DNA of 64,000 bases from Bryum argenteum (Eukaryota; Streptophyta; Bryopsida; Bryales; Bryaceae): NCBI GenBank assembly GCA_037043015.1, contig CM073322.1, positions 15,015,601-15,079,600 of the forward strand. The letters are read 5' to 3'. The position numbers were made by a program, and so were the translations under genes. The notes under the pieces were generated by a model, which saw nothing but the letters and a program-made list of their open reading frames with translations, made no database searches and was not told where the DNA came from. This document shows, piece after piece, positions 38,308 to 52,400 of the stretch (within the stretch, counting starts at the first letter, position 1; each line of letters starts with the position of its first letter).

Positions 38308-41300
38308 AGCTGCAATTCGTCTCGAACGTCCACAAAACACACCAGCACTTGAATGTCTCGATCAGGTCAGATCGGGGCTGTATCAGTCAAGAACGTGATT
38401 CCTGAGCTGATCCCAACAACACTGGAGTTCCGTCCACAAGTATAAGTACTCGTCACTGTACGGTAAAGTTGCACCATAAATTACTCAAGTAGATCTAAGT
38501 TATGTTCGTGCGAGCATTTCATGAGCTACAAGTTCATGAGCTCTGCTGCAACTCGCCGCAGTCTGTCAGTTACGCGACCGCTGTAGGCAACAGCGGACAG
38601 TCTACATTCTTCCATGAACCGAGATCCATCTCCAAATCTACGCATATGCATAGAACTCCACGCAAGATCTACAAAAGTGGTCAGGAATAATGCTAATTGT
38701 AGCACAATAGAAAATGTGGGAAGTTGCGAAAGGTGAGAAGTGGAGGACCGCAGCCTAGCAAACCATCGGTGGTTACTGCTATTCTGCCCTGAGGCGCAGG
38801 ACAAGAGGATGTTTTTAGTGCGTTTAAGGGTATTAATGGCTTCAAGTGGCTCCGTGGGGTGCAGTAAAAATATATCTGAGGCGATCGGAGCATGTCAACG
38901 GTTCGATGCTGATCGTACTGATCGTCGGTTTGGAGGAAATGGATGGCTGGGAGGTCAACGAGTATTACTTTTTCTTAAGTTGGCGACTTGGAGTAAGGAT
39001 CTCACTTTGATTTTTTTCGTGATGTGCAAAAATAGTACATTGACTACAGTACAGGGAACCTGCAAGCTGGACCACCCTCAATTCCAATTCTCCGATTTCA
39101 GTTTGTCAGAACTTTTGTGAAGAAACTGTGCATGCTCCCGTTTTGTGATATTTTGCTCCTCAATTCTTGGAGATTCACTGTTGGATTCAAGTGCGACACT
39201 TGTCTGCGTGAAAAAGAAAAAAACAAACCCGTGACTTGCATTCTCGATTTGTTCAGAGCTTTTGCGCCGATTGCGTTACTTCGAGTGAAAAAGACTAACC
39301 AATTATTATTATTTTATTTTTGAAATTTTTTTAGATAAATTTAAACAAAAATTGTATTGATCAGTTGAGAGAAATACAATCGTGAACCAAAGTAGCGAGC
39401 TAAGGTAGACCATGCTAAATCCGTGCATTTAAGGACTACACTACAATTGGAATGTTGGAATATGTGAATCAATATTTTTCAATTATAAATACAAAAAAAT
39501 GAAGAAGTTTCCATATTTTTTGATATTTTTTAAGCACTTATAAAAATAAATAAAAAATTCAGAAGTGACATGTACCACATTACCTACAACCGTTCACATG
39601 CTCCATGTGCACGCAAGGCACATTCTTCTACATGAAATCTAGAAAGTAGGCAAGAATCTAGAGTGGGTGGTTTAAGGAGATGCACGGATTTAGCATTGTC
39701 TACCTTACTTGGCAAATAGACCCAAGTGTGCTTTAACTAATAGACCCGAGTGCGACTTGACTTCAAGTAACAGGTTGCTACCTATGTTAAGTGGCAGTTC
39801 CACTGCTGTACCCTATACCTTTGGTGTACCCTATACCTTTGGTGTACCATGTATCTATCCACAATAGAGAGACTAGGTGTCAACCTTTACTAGCAAAGTT
39901 GCCCACTTAGCCTCCCAAAAGGACAAATTTGAGACCTTACAAGGTGAAAGTAAATAGAATGCCAACTTTGTTCTAATTAAGTTTGTGAATTATTCGCCAT
40001 TCGCACATTGGATATAGGGCTCATTGGATATAGGGCACATTCGCAAGTTAGACTTGTCTCCATGATTTCACTCTAGAAGTCTTTGATAAATCGTGGACCA
40101 TTATCAAGGAAAGATTATAATAAACTAGTGGCATGTCTTTTCCTTAAATTCCAAATTTAATGAGCAATAGTGGTCCTCCATTTGAGGGAGTACTTTTCCT
40201 TCTCAAAACACCATAGACAAGACAGTGAAGGCTCCAAAAAATATGATCTTTAGGTCGTAATAGTATTAGGTGTTGTAGGTCCTAAGAATACATTAAGGGC
40301 TTGCCATCTCCCCTTGGCAAGCCCTTGCTTTATAATCGGATCCCATGGAACTTATTGTGGTTTGAGAGCATGAGAGGGGCTTGCTTTTTTAGACCATGTC
40401 CTTTTTCCGGAGAAGGGTCTCACATGTATATGAACTCTTAGAGTGAGTAAGTTATTGTGTAAGAAAAATGTGATTTGTAGTAACTTGATGATCATGAGAT
40501 AATATGAATAAATGTTTGGCCGATTCATGGCCTTGGGGAAGGTTTCTAATTTTATTACAAGATATCGTTCGACTAAAATGGTTTTATCATGAATAGACGG
40601 AGTGCATGGAATGTGGGTGAAACTACAAAATGATCCTATGGTCTTGTTTTTCATTTTACAAAATGCCTCCAAGGATCGTATACAAGGGGGATTCGCCTCA
40701 CGTATTCTCCAAGCAGCGTTGCGTACGTATCAAGTCATTCTGGACTCAAAATTGCCTTAAAGATTTGATGACGTATTCTCCAAGCAGCGTTGCGTATGTA
40801 TCGAGTCATTCTGGACTCAAAATTGCCTTAAAGATTTGATGACCTTGACTCCCCATATAAAATGTTCCTTGTAAGGATACCCCATGGCGAGTGTAAATAT
40901 AAAACCTCAATTCCATTCCATTAAAATAATACTACTCTGCTAAAATGGCACAACTTAACCTTTTGAACTCCGATTCAAAAATCATGTGATTTTAGAGAAT
41001 TTGAAACAAATATCATGGAATGAGTATCAATCTTGTAGAATCAAGTCTAATACTACAGGAAAGTGTTATAGTATAGAACTAATACACCACTACATATGCA
41101 AGTCTGATGTGACAAAATGGCAAGTCTGATGTGACAAAATGGCAAGTGGAGTAGCGCCATTTTAACAGAATTGGAGCTATGATCGTAAGTTAGGTCCTCT
41201 GTGCATATCATCAAGGGTAGGTCGAACGGACACTTTATTCATGCCAACCCTTACAGGTCTGGTTTTCTTCTTCTTCTATGATCGTAATCATTCAAACTAG

Positions 41301-44300
41301 ACAAGTGAAGTTTATCATGTTTCAAATATGTGCACAGTATATGTTCTTGCTTTTAGCTTTTATCGTTGCTGGTTCCAGCAACATCTTTGCTAATCTTACT
41401 GACACTGTTCATAAATTGTGTGAAGATCTATAATTTTCCTAACATCTTGGAGAATATATTCCTAACACCAGGTACATCCTTGCTGATCTTACAGAAACTG
41501 TTTTAAGATCTAACACTTTCCTCACATCCAGGAGACAAGATTCCCAACGTAATGTACATCCTCGACGATCTTACTGAAAAATGTTCACATCTTGTTCAGA
41601 AATCTATCGTTTTCCTGACATCTTGGAGAACAATATTCTTAGCTTTTCTTACTATAGAAAAATGCAGGAACCGTAGAATATAGAGTAGCCAGAATTTAAA
41701 ACAGATTCAAAGAGGCCCACAAGCTACATCTTCGCGTCGTAGCTACTATTATCAACCATCGACAACCCTAGATGCTTGCGTTTGCAGTTATTTATGGGCT
41801 CAAGTTGATGGTCGTGGTGGAGCAGTGAATATTGGAATTAGTTTTTTTTTTGTACTGGTATTATGCAACATTCTTTATATGGAAGGAGCATGGACAGTGA
41901 TCAACTTTCTAGGAAGGAGAGCGTTCGTGCTTGCATGATCGTTTTTTCGGGAACCGGCACTTGTGCAAATCATGCAATTGCAATCGAATACAACTTCTTA
42001 AATTGACTAAAATAGGGATTAGCTAGAGTAACATAAACATGTACGAGTTGTTCTTGATTTTTTTGCTTGAAGCAGGGTTACAAATTGGTGTTAGGAACGT
42101 TAATTGCGAATGGTACCTCAAAATGTCTCTCATCATCATAGTGTTACAACACTAATCGTCAAACCATAACACTATGATAAAGTGTCCTATAATGGCGCAA
42201 TTTTTACCACAGAAAATCTACAGGAATGTTGCCAGTGCAAGCAATTTTTGTGCATGGGAAAAATTAGTAGAAAACCAGAGCAAGTGGAATCATCATTTTT
42301 CGACTCTTCTATAGTAAGTAATGAATTTTTAAAGATGGAAATATAGGTGTTCCTAAAATGGTGCCTAAAGTGACGCCCTATAATCTTTGCGGTGTGTACA
42401 TGGTACTATTGTATGGAGAAGCTATTATGTACGTAGTAGTGAAGATTACTAGGGCTCCATTTTCGGCACTGCGCCATTTTTGGCTGCTCTACCATAAATG
42501 TGAGAGCCTGTACACTTTCTTGCAGGTGGAAGTATTTATTGTAAGTGGTGCAATTGGTGACTTGAAGAAAAGATAAGGGACATTGATTGCAATGGCGGCC
42601 TAAAGTGAACACTAATCTTCTGAAAGATGAGGAATAGTGTTATTTACCAAAAGTTACATGTTGCACTAATCTCCACATAATACTAATCAACAACTCTCGT
42701 TTAGTAGAAATGTGGCGTGAGAAGAGCAGCTTTTATACATTCCGGCCACGTATACACATGGTGGTGAGTATACTACCGTGTACATGGTAAACGACCTCGT
42801 GTAAAACGCCTTGAGGCCCCTCTCATGCACATATCCTCTCGATCTATTCGTTGGCTATCCGATCAATGAGGTCCCTTAGTTAGGTGGTCAGAACTTTATC
42901 TCTCGGATGTGTTTGCTGGCTCTTTGATTATTAAGGTGTGTTAATTGGGTGGTCTTTTGTTATCGAGGTCTATCAATTGGATGGCCATTAGTTTCGGATT
43001 GGAGAATGGAAAGGTATATTGCCAAAATTTACTGCAACTGTAGCTTAACCCCTAAACGCCCAAGGGGGGGTAAAGCTCCTAACAATTGGTAATAATGCTG
43101 ATTTTTTCGAAACTGCGTAAAAACAAATAAAAGATGGAAATGGAAAATCCAACCGTAGGATCTTCTTTGGAGCATGGCAATTAGTATGACCCCTAAGTTG
43201 CATGCCATTTGGAGGTATGGATTTCAAGATCCATGCAAAAAAGGGGTGAATATCACACCACCAAAACTTTCATGAAAAATCTCTTTCGCCCACTCTCACA
43301 AATTGAGGATCAAGGTTTTTACTATTTGTCCAAGGAGGGAGTAGAGTAAACCCACCGAGGAGTTGAGCAAAAAAAACGGCGGATGAAAAATCGATGGGAT
43401 GAAAGCAGGGTTGTGCACCAAAGACGGAGCCTCACATCCAAAATGTCGAAAAACGACACCGTGGGCGCTTAAGGGTTAAGGGTTAACTAGACTACAACTT
43501 ATTGATATATTAATATAGATATATCTAGATGCCCACTTAACCAGATATTACAAATGACATTCATATTTGATTGGATGTTGCATTGTATGTGGCATTCTTT
43601 TGTACATTATTTTTTTTGCACATGCTTGGTAGTTTTGTAATTTTAATTGTAGAGAAATGTAACTTTAGCCCGGGGAGATCACTATCGTTTTTTAGAAATA
43701 TACGTGACTTAAAATATAGGGTTTATTTAATTCAAAAGGGAGAATTTTTATATAATGTGTAGGACTACTATAGGGTCCATAAAATGCTACATACTCTATT
43801 ATATAAAAATTAGGCTATAACAGTGGTTCCGTTAAACTGATATTTAACCAATTATGGACTTATTATGAACTTATGGACTTTTTGCAACTAATGAAGAACA
43901 TTGGTTTTATCGGCGGCCAGCCAACACATTCCCATATCTGCGACTTTCAAAAGGTCATAACTCACTCAAATTTTGTCCAAATCAAACATATGAGGTGTTC
44001 TTTGACATCTATATTTTCTGTAGATATCAAAAAACACCTCATATGTTTAATTTGGACAAAAATTGACTGAGTTATGACCTTTCAAAGATTACGGATAGAG
44101 TCTCAAGGTTATATCGGCGGACAGCTGACATTATTTCTGGACAATGAATTTGTCCATAATTAGTTAAATATCAGATGTTAAAAGTGCAATTCAATATGTA
44201 AAAGTGCACATGAACAAAATTATGTAATTATTGAGACTCCATTGTAAGTATGACAATTTTGTGAGTTCCTTGGTTAGAAAAAAAAAGGGAAAAAATCTAA

Positions 44301-45134
44301 TAGGTTGTAAGGAGAGTGGCTTGTATCTCGATCCTTTGAACCTAAAAAATGTTACTGCCAATTTTATTAGTGTGGCATGTGCCTCACTCCCTTTGGGCAT
44401 GTGAATATTACTGTCTTATAAGGAAGGTGTGGCATGTGCCTCACTCCCTTTGGGCATGTAAATATTACTGTCTTATAAGAAAGGTGTGGCATGTGCCTCA
44501 CCCTTAAAGACTAGTGACCTATAAGGAAGGTGTGGCTTGTGCCTCACCCCTAAACCATGCAAAGACTAATGACCTAAGAGGAAGGTGTGGCATGTGCCTC
44601 ACCCCTACCTTTACAAGTCTAAGATAGAGAGTTTAGATATTGTATGTCACTATGAAGTGTAATATCATGAAGTGTCGTGCACCTAGTTCAATGGCATACC
44701 TAATAAGGTCTTTCTCCTTTTTATAAATCACAGTTTTAGAATATGAACTGCTATTATAAACATTCCACAAAAATTTCAAATCAGACTTTTTAAAACTTTT
44801 GGGCATATAATATCCAAGTCAAATAAGTTTTTGTGAGTTGGCATCCTCTTGGTAAACTCAAAACTTTAATAGTTCAAATAGAACATAGACCTATCACCAA
44901 AAGTCACATTTTTAGATATCTCTACCATACATCACGGATCCGCGCTTTTGGATCTAAGCTTTTATGAGAGATTAGAGATGCTGAAAAATACAGTAATAAA
45001 AAGGTAATATTTTAGAGGCCGCATTTATGGTTGCCCATAGAACAAGAAATGCAAAATGGACCAAAACCCTCTTGAGTGATCATGTCTTACATGGAAAGAA
45101 TTGGAAGGAGGGGCAAGTGTTAGCGATGAGATGG

Positions 45135-45178
<44 letters not shown>

Positions 45179-48100
45179 TAAACTGAACTGGCCTTCAACA
45201 ATTGTGTGACAAAACGATAAGCGATAGCGCAGCAGCTAAAACGACATGTTCGAGACAGTGTTTACAAAAAAAAATTGTCGTTCATATGTGTCTTGCAGTT
45301 GATGAGGCGCCAGTCAGAGGCTTCGCCTGGCAACCGGCGACCCTCCCAAACTCACACCCATTGTGAGCGTAAGTATTCAAGATTAAAGCAGTCACGTATT
45401 TCTGCCTTGCAGAAACCTCATGTTTAGAGATATGATCAAACCCTAGTTTGAAAGCTACTGCGATCTTCGCTCCTTGGTAACAATCTTCACCTCTATGGGG
45501 GAGAACAAGGGTTAGGGTTCCGAGGAGAACAAGGGTTAGGGTTCCCGTGCAGTTCAGTAGTGAAATTTCTCGTCTGACTTCGTGCAAAGGGCTTCCTTTC
45601 TCCTTGCCTACTCAGAATTTGAAAATACTTTGATCTATTATCTTCCTTCATACTGGACTGTATTAGAAGGGGTAGAATTATGTAGACATCTGCATGTCTT
45701 GCATAGAGTGCAGATGCTAGAGATGTGAGTTGCAATCATATTTAACTGATTAGAAGATGAGTCATGTGACATTTTCTGTCTATTATGATTTGTTATGTTT
45801 GGGATTGAGATGGATAAGATAGGGTCCATGCTGTGTTCTTTTTCTCTTTTTTTTCCTCTTATTTTGGCATTTTACCAATATCTTGTGTGCATATCATCAA
45901 GGGTAAGTTAAAGGAACATTTATTCATGCCAACTTCAGTAGAGGTTGAGAGTTTCTTTTGTTTTATATAGCTATGATGTGTGGTTCTTGAGATGAAACAT
46001 GTGCCACATCCTTTCTATATATTTCCTAAAAGTAATTTAGAGCAAGAAGGTGTGGCATGTGCCTCACCCCTAGTTCAATTTTGAGAGTTTGGAAGAGCTT
46101 GAAGCAGGTGTGGCATATGCCTCACCCCTAGTTCAAATTTGGGAGTTTGGAAGAGCTTGAAGAAGGTGTGGCATGTGCCTCACCCCTAGTTCAAATTTGG
46201 GAGTTTGGAAGAGTTTGTTCTTTTATCTATTGTTCTTTTATATTTGGCAAGATCTATATGGGTATAGTCAACAAAAACTTCATTCACCTCGTACAAAGAT
46301 CTGGAGTTTATGCTCTATTGCTTCTAATCTATGACACCGCAAATTTTGGTATTTTGTTTTATGAACAACATAATGAAGAGATTGTTAGTTTAAAGTGAGG
46401 CACATGTCTCACTCCTTATTATTGTAATTCAAATCATGCTTGGTTCTCGAGATAAGACATGTGGCACACCTCCTTTTAGCATTCCTAAAATTTCATAACT
46501 TACATCATATGGGTGTGGCATGTGTCTCACCTCTAGAGATTTGGCAAGTGCTTCACTTTAGTTTAGCATATTTTTGTCCTCCTCAGATGTTTCGATTGGA
46601 AAGTAGAAAACAATGTAATTGTCGCAAAGATATTATGAGAATGGCCTATTTTGAAATTATTTGACATAGATATTATTTGCAAAGAAATCGAACCAAATTG
46701 CTATATATTTACATACACATCTCAAAATTAGTGATTACAATATTCAAAAATAATCCCAAAAAAAAGTGCACATATCAAAAGGCACTTATAACAAAACCCT
46801 TGTTCTATATAAAAACAATGTGTAGTATGACATTTTATTTATAAGTTAGCCTTCACAAATAGGAGCCTTGATTTTTTTTATAGTAGGACTAGTATGTCCC
46901 CATGTCCTTTGGGCACACGGAGAAAAACATAAAAGATAGTAATTATCAATGTGACTTAAGAATAATTATATATGCTATAAATCATAAAGTAGGTATAAAA
47001 TTCACATATATCCCTTGTGCTCTCAACTCCTCTTATTCTATTACTAGTATGTTCCCGTGTCCTTTGGACACACAGAGGAGTGAAGGCAAAATACAACAAA
47101 GCGTTATGTGCACTAAGTAGCATTTTAAGTCCGAAGAACCTTATTTTGTGTTGATTTAACGAATATGACCTTCTGTGCTATGTTTAAGTTTTGGTATGAT
47201 GCAACAATCAAAGTAAGACAAAATCTTTGGCCTTTGAGAGCAAATTCTTGTACAAGGCTCGAAAAAATGCACCCATACCGTTTATATGTAACATAGCCTC
47301 AAGTAATTCAACACATGTATAAATTTATAAAACACCATAGGGTATCGAGAATACGCCCCGAGTAGCTTTTTATGTAAATATACGGTCATCTAAAACACAA
47401 AAATAAATGTAAATAGCCCCACATCAAATACCCTCTTAACTCAGGTGTGTACCTTAAATTACAAAGAGTGATCTCCCCGAGAACTTTAGACTTCTAAACT
47501 ATTGTATGCACAAGAAGTACACATGATCATTAGGAATTGGTTACAGTGCACGGTTGATGATAACAAGGAGCTTGTACATAATGCCTTCAAACGTTTTCTA
47601 CAAATATACATGCTCAACATAATAAACTTGATATGAGCATCCATCAATCTAGGGTTGGCCTACTCCAATGTTGGGACAATAAGTACATTTAACCATCTTT
47701 GTGAGGGGAAGCACAAGGTCTGCTAAAGCATGGAAGCAAGTAAGAGCATTACACCTTTGAGGATTTGTTATTTTCAGGTGACCAGCTCTTCTCTACAAAG
47801 TTGACATTGCTTGCTCCGAGATAGTTTTCTCAACAAAGCTTCTTATTGTGTAACAAACATTTTCCCACATCTTAAATAATCTGTTCAAGGATATTAATCC
47901 AACAAAAAGAGATTGCCAAATTTCTAGTGACACATGAGGTGTGACAATTAGAAACTTCTATTCGACAATCACAAGAGTTCATATGTTCAACTTGCTTTTT
48001 GGTTGTGCTCATACAAATGCTACTTATAAATCTACACTTCATTCTTACACTTGATTGCTACAACAAAAACATGAGGTAAAGTTGCTAGTACATGTACAGT

Positions 48101-49356
48101 ACCCACTAAGAAGTTTACGTTCAGAGCAAGCAGAGATTACATACCCTCAACTTTCAAATGATCACCATGTTTGTAAAATCTATCCAAATTGCAAATTATG
48201 AAGTGTGAGAGTAAGGTAGTGAAGTTTTCTTTACCAATGTATGAAAAATCTCTATAAAAAGTGTAAATTGATTTGATAACTTTAGTATCTTTTAACTTAC
48301 TTTTGGTATCTACCTTTAGATGTTATGAAGATCATTTCATGGTGAGGTTTGTTGGGAAAAAGAGTATTAATATCTCTCTAGTAACCTCTTTTGATGCCCT
48401 TTACATATATGTGGCTTACATTCACAAATATTGAGGTGAGTTAGTGTGAGAGACCTTGATGTTGTCTCTTATTGAAAAAGTTACATAAACATTCTAAAGT
48501 GTTGTGATTGCTCATGGCCTTTTCTTACACATGAGGCTTGGATTAGCACGAAAGCGATAGTTTTGATAGCGTTCGCTACATTTCGAGCACTTTGGTGGTA
48601 GTGTCATGGAATTTGGTTATTCCGGGTGGTAGTTATGATCACTTGAAGTTGCTTTTGTTTATCGTGACATTTACTTAGAGTACAAAAGTTCAATGTTGGG
48701 CTTCATGGGGGGTACAATTCAATGTTTTTCTAAAAAGGAATTGCATATATAGAAAGTGTATCGGAATAGCTTTCTTTAGAGATGGTTGAAGGTTTTCATT
48801 GTTTCATGCCTCAACAATAGTAGCTTCTAATAAGAGCTAAGGATAAATAGTAAATAATATGTTAAAAAGTTGTATATTAAGATAGAATTTCTAGTTTTTA
48901 TTGGAATTTCTTCAAATGATGATATAGAATACTACATCATCTCTCCGATACAACTTGTAGTTGGTAATTTGGATTATTTTTGTGAACATGGCAATTGTTT
49001 GAAGATTGCGGCATGTTCTCTTGTTTCATTCCTGAACGTAAACTTGTTGGTGGGTACTGTACAAAAACTTTAACTTTGTGCACTATGTTGCTCTATTTGA
49101 TATAACAATGTAGTTTAAACAGATTAATGTTGTCTATCTTCAAAGAGAATACAAAGTTGTTCTTCGTTAAGATTTTGAATTTTGCTTCACTGCCTTCTCA
49201 AGGTACAACAAGTGAATCCAATATCACCTTGATGAGGGGAAGCAAAGTACTACATCAACTAAGAGACCTTGTTTCTAAAAGCCAAACTTGGTGTCTAAGA
49301 ACAAGTTTGTTTTTTTTTTTTTTTATTTCTTTTTTTTTTTTTTCTTCTTCTTCTTC

Positions 49357-49405
<49 letters not shown>

Positions 49406-52400
49406 CTTCTTCTTCTTATCATTAAAAGCAAAACATTTAGGACTCTCAACGTGGCCTATTTGCCAATTTGAACCGCACGGTAGACAACAATCATGGCAAT
49501 CGAATGGAATACGACGTGAGGAGAAGTTCTAAAATCCATGCATGATTCTCCATGGTGTTTTTACCTTCTCATGCACCCATCTTCATTTTCCAAATCATAT
49601 GCAATTGCAAGGAGTTTGGTTTCATTGACTTTCATTGCAAATTTTGTCATCATGAGTACAAAAGCATTCCCTGGTTTTAGACGAGGAGTGCTAGAAAAGT
49701 GAAAAGGGGTAGAAGTTCACAATACAATATTTGAAATGTACTCGGTATTGATTTATCTTCTCACTCAAAAAACTTGCAATTCAACATGACAAGAGTAGTG
49801 TACGAGCCCAATTGCCCAATTGATACATCTCTCATCAAATATAGTCACAATATCTCAATTGCATAATTATCGGTAGTCCAAGTTATGTGAAACAACCTTG
49901 CGAGATCCCTGTAAGTGCTTTCTCTAACCTCGCTAGTAGGTAAAAACAGTATGAATTCTAGTAGGGTAAATTACTTGTAATCTATATTACAATACAGGAG
50001 GCTTTGTCTCACACGACGGTTCCGCACTGGAATCCGTTGTGGAGACTTTCCTCCTGTATCCACACTTCCCGCTCAACCGCTCAACCAACCGCTCAATCAA
50101 GCACCGTCACGGCTTATTGGTGCACACCCATTTTGAGGAATGATCCAATGGAATGTTATCCTAAATTAAAATAGAGACCATGTTTGAGACCATTGATGTA
50201 TATTTTATTATTCTTAATATATAAATTCGATATGTATTTTTTAATATTTTCTGTATCAACTTATTTGAAGTTTATGAATGTTTTATAGCTTTAGGCAATC
50301 CAAGTTGAACGTGCTCAACGGCACGGGTCCCACTAGTTGTATTACATACTCTAATAAGCTTATGATAAAAACAGTTCCCAAATAAAGTCTACCTTCCTGC
50401 AAAAGACAATAACATACAACTCACAATTTCCACAAACCACCTTCTTTGAAAGCAGACTTTGTGGTGTTAATTTTTTTGTCTCTGCATTGTTTATGAAGTC
50501 AACCTCCAACAACATGTGCAGAAGTATATTGTTTTTTTTTTCTCGTGGTAACAATTATTTTAAATTGATAGGAGATCCTAACACTTCAAATACTTGTTGC
50601 TCCTTCCCACCAACTACTTTGCGACTACGTGGTTCATGGGATAATATATTAACTTTCTAATCGTTTTGTCTTTCATCACTCAAAAAGAAGACCTGAGTGA
50701 CATGACTAGAGAATACATAAGTATTACTTCAAATTTTCCCCTTCACATTCCAACTTACAAGTCCACAAGCCATGGCAATCTCTCTTTATCACACTTTATC
50801 CTTTCACAACATGTTTTACCCAAGCAACATTAATGAGTATCCTTGTAGAGATTTGTATTCAAGCATTAGAATTTGACTCAATATTCTTGCGGCGATTGTA
50901 GGGGCGGCAGGGTAAGCACAATTCCTGTTTTCCAGTGACGCTAGATTGGCTCTGCAGCTGCGTTATCTTACAACCAAGACTTTGGGAGTAGCTGATTGTT
51001 GTGTTGGAGGCGACAGTGTGATAAATCGACTTCGAGGGTGCAGACATCAGTAGTTCTGTAGAGAACATCAGGGTGCCGAAAAGCTGCGAGAGAGTTGTAA
51101 CCGTTACTTCATCGCTGCAAACTTGTTCATTGTAGTACCTCGTGTTGAGTAGTAGTAGTTTGTGAGTAGCTCGAAGCTAAAATGTACTCCTTGCAGCTTC
51201 TTGTCTTGGCGCCTTCGCTTCTGTAAGGCTGCAGGACAATACATTTTCATTTCTTGGTACATCCGAGTCTTCATCTTGACATCTATAGCGAGTCCCACAA
51301 GCATATATAGATTTTGTGGAATACGATAATGGAAAAGAAGATAATTGTACCAAAATCCGGTTCACTGAGATATTTGCATCCCTATGCATCCTCACATGAA
51401 AATGCAACCATTCCGAAAACCGCGGCAAATTATATAGGTTATCGGCATATCTGTAAGTAGAACTACCTCTATGGCGTATTTTCCAACTCTCTCAAAATAC
51501 ACGCGTCTGTTCACATCTCCTATCTGCATGCATTGTAAACTCTCTGCAATGTGCAACAAGAATAAGATAAAACTGGAGTGTGCAACAAAAAACAAATATA
51601 TAGCTGTAAAATTTAAGTGCATAAACAGAGACATGTACGTACTTGTTCTGGTTCTAGTGGAATTCAGAACGTGTTCCACCTTCTAGAAGTTCAAAAGAAT
51701 CATGCAATTCTTCTTCAGGATCTCATATTCCCCGTTGGCAGTGAGACAAAATTCTGTATAAAATTGCATATCCAGCAGCCATATTTGCTTCTCGATAAGA
51801 TTTGTTACGCATGTATTCTGTTAAAACACCCATTCATCTTTCAATAGAATAACAGCATCTTGAGTGGACTGGCCCACACCAATATAGCTCATCCACTTAA
51901 AGAAATTCCTAAATGTGACAAGATGTGAAATAAACCTGAAGGAGACGAGATTTCAATAAGACATAAGAAACTAAAAGCATTTATGTGTATTCCATATTTT
52001 TATTTTCACATACCTCGTACGGGACGCATTATTGTTAAATGTTGGAAGGAAAAACTCAAAAAAATGATTACTTGAACAAATGATACTCTCTCCATAACTA
52101 TAGCCTATTGGAAATATAAAACTTTGATAACTACGTACTAATTAAGGAGATAATCCATAAGTATGCTTACCAGTCTAAATCCTCTGTAAGTACTGTAATG
52201 AAGGTCTACATGAACTATTAGATTTGATATTCCTATTGTACATACAAAGTGGCCCTGTAGTTTCAAACACATTTACAATTGCAATATATGCCCTTATTAA
52301 GTACTAAATATGGTAATCATTCATTCATTGACATCAAATACAAAAGTACTTCATCCGAATTTTGTATCATATATCATGAGCCAGAGCCTTTCAAAATTTC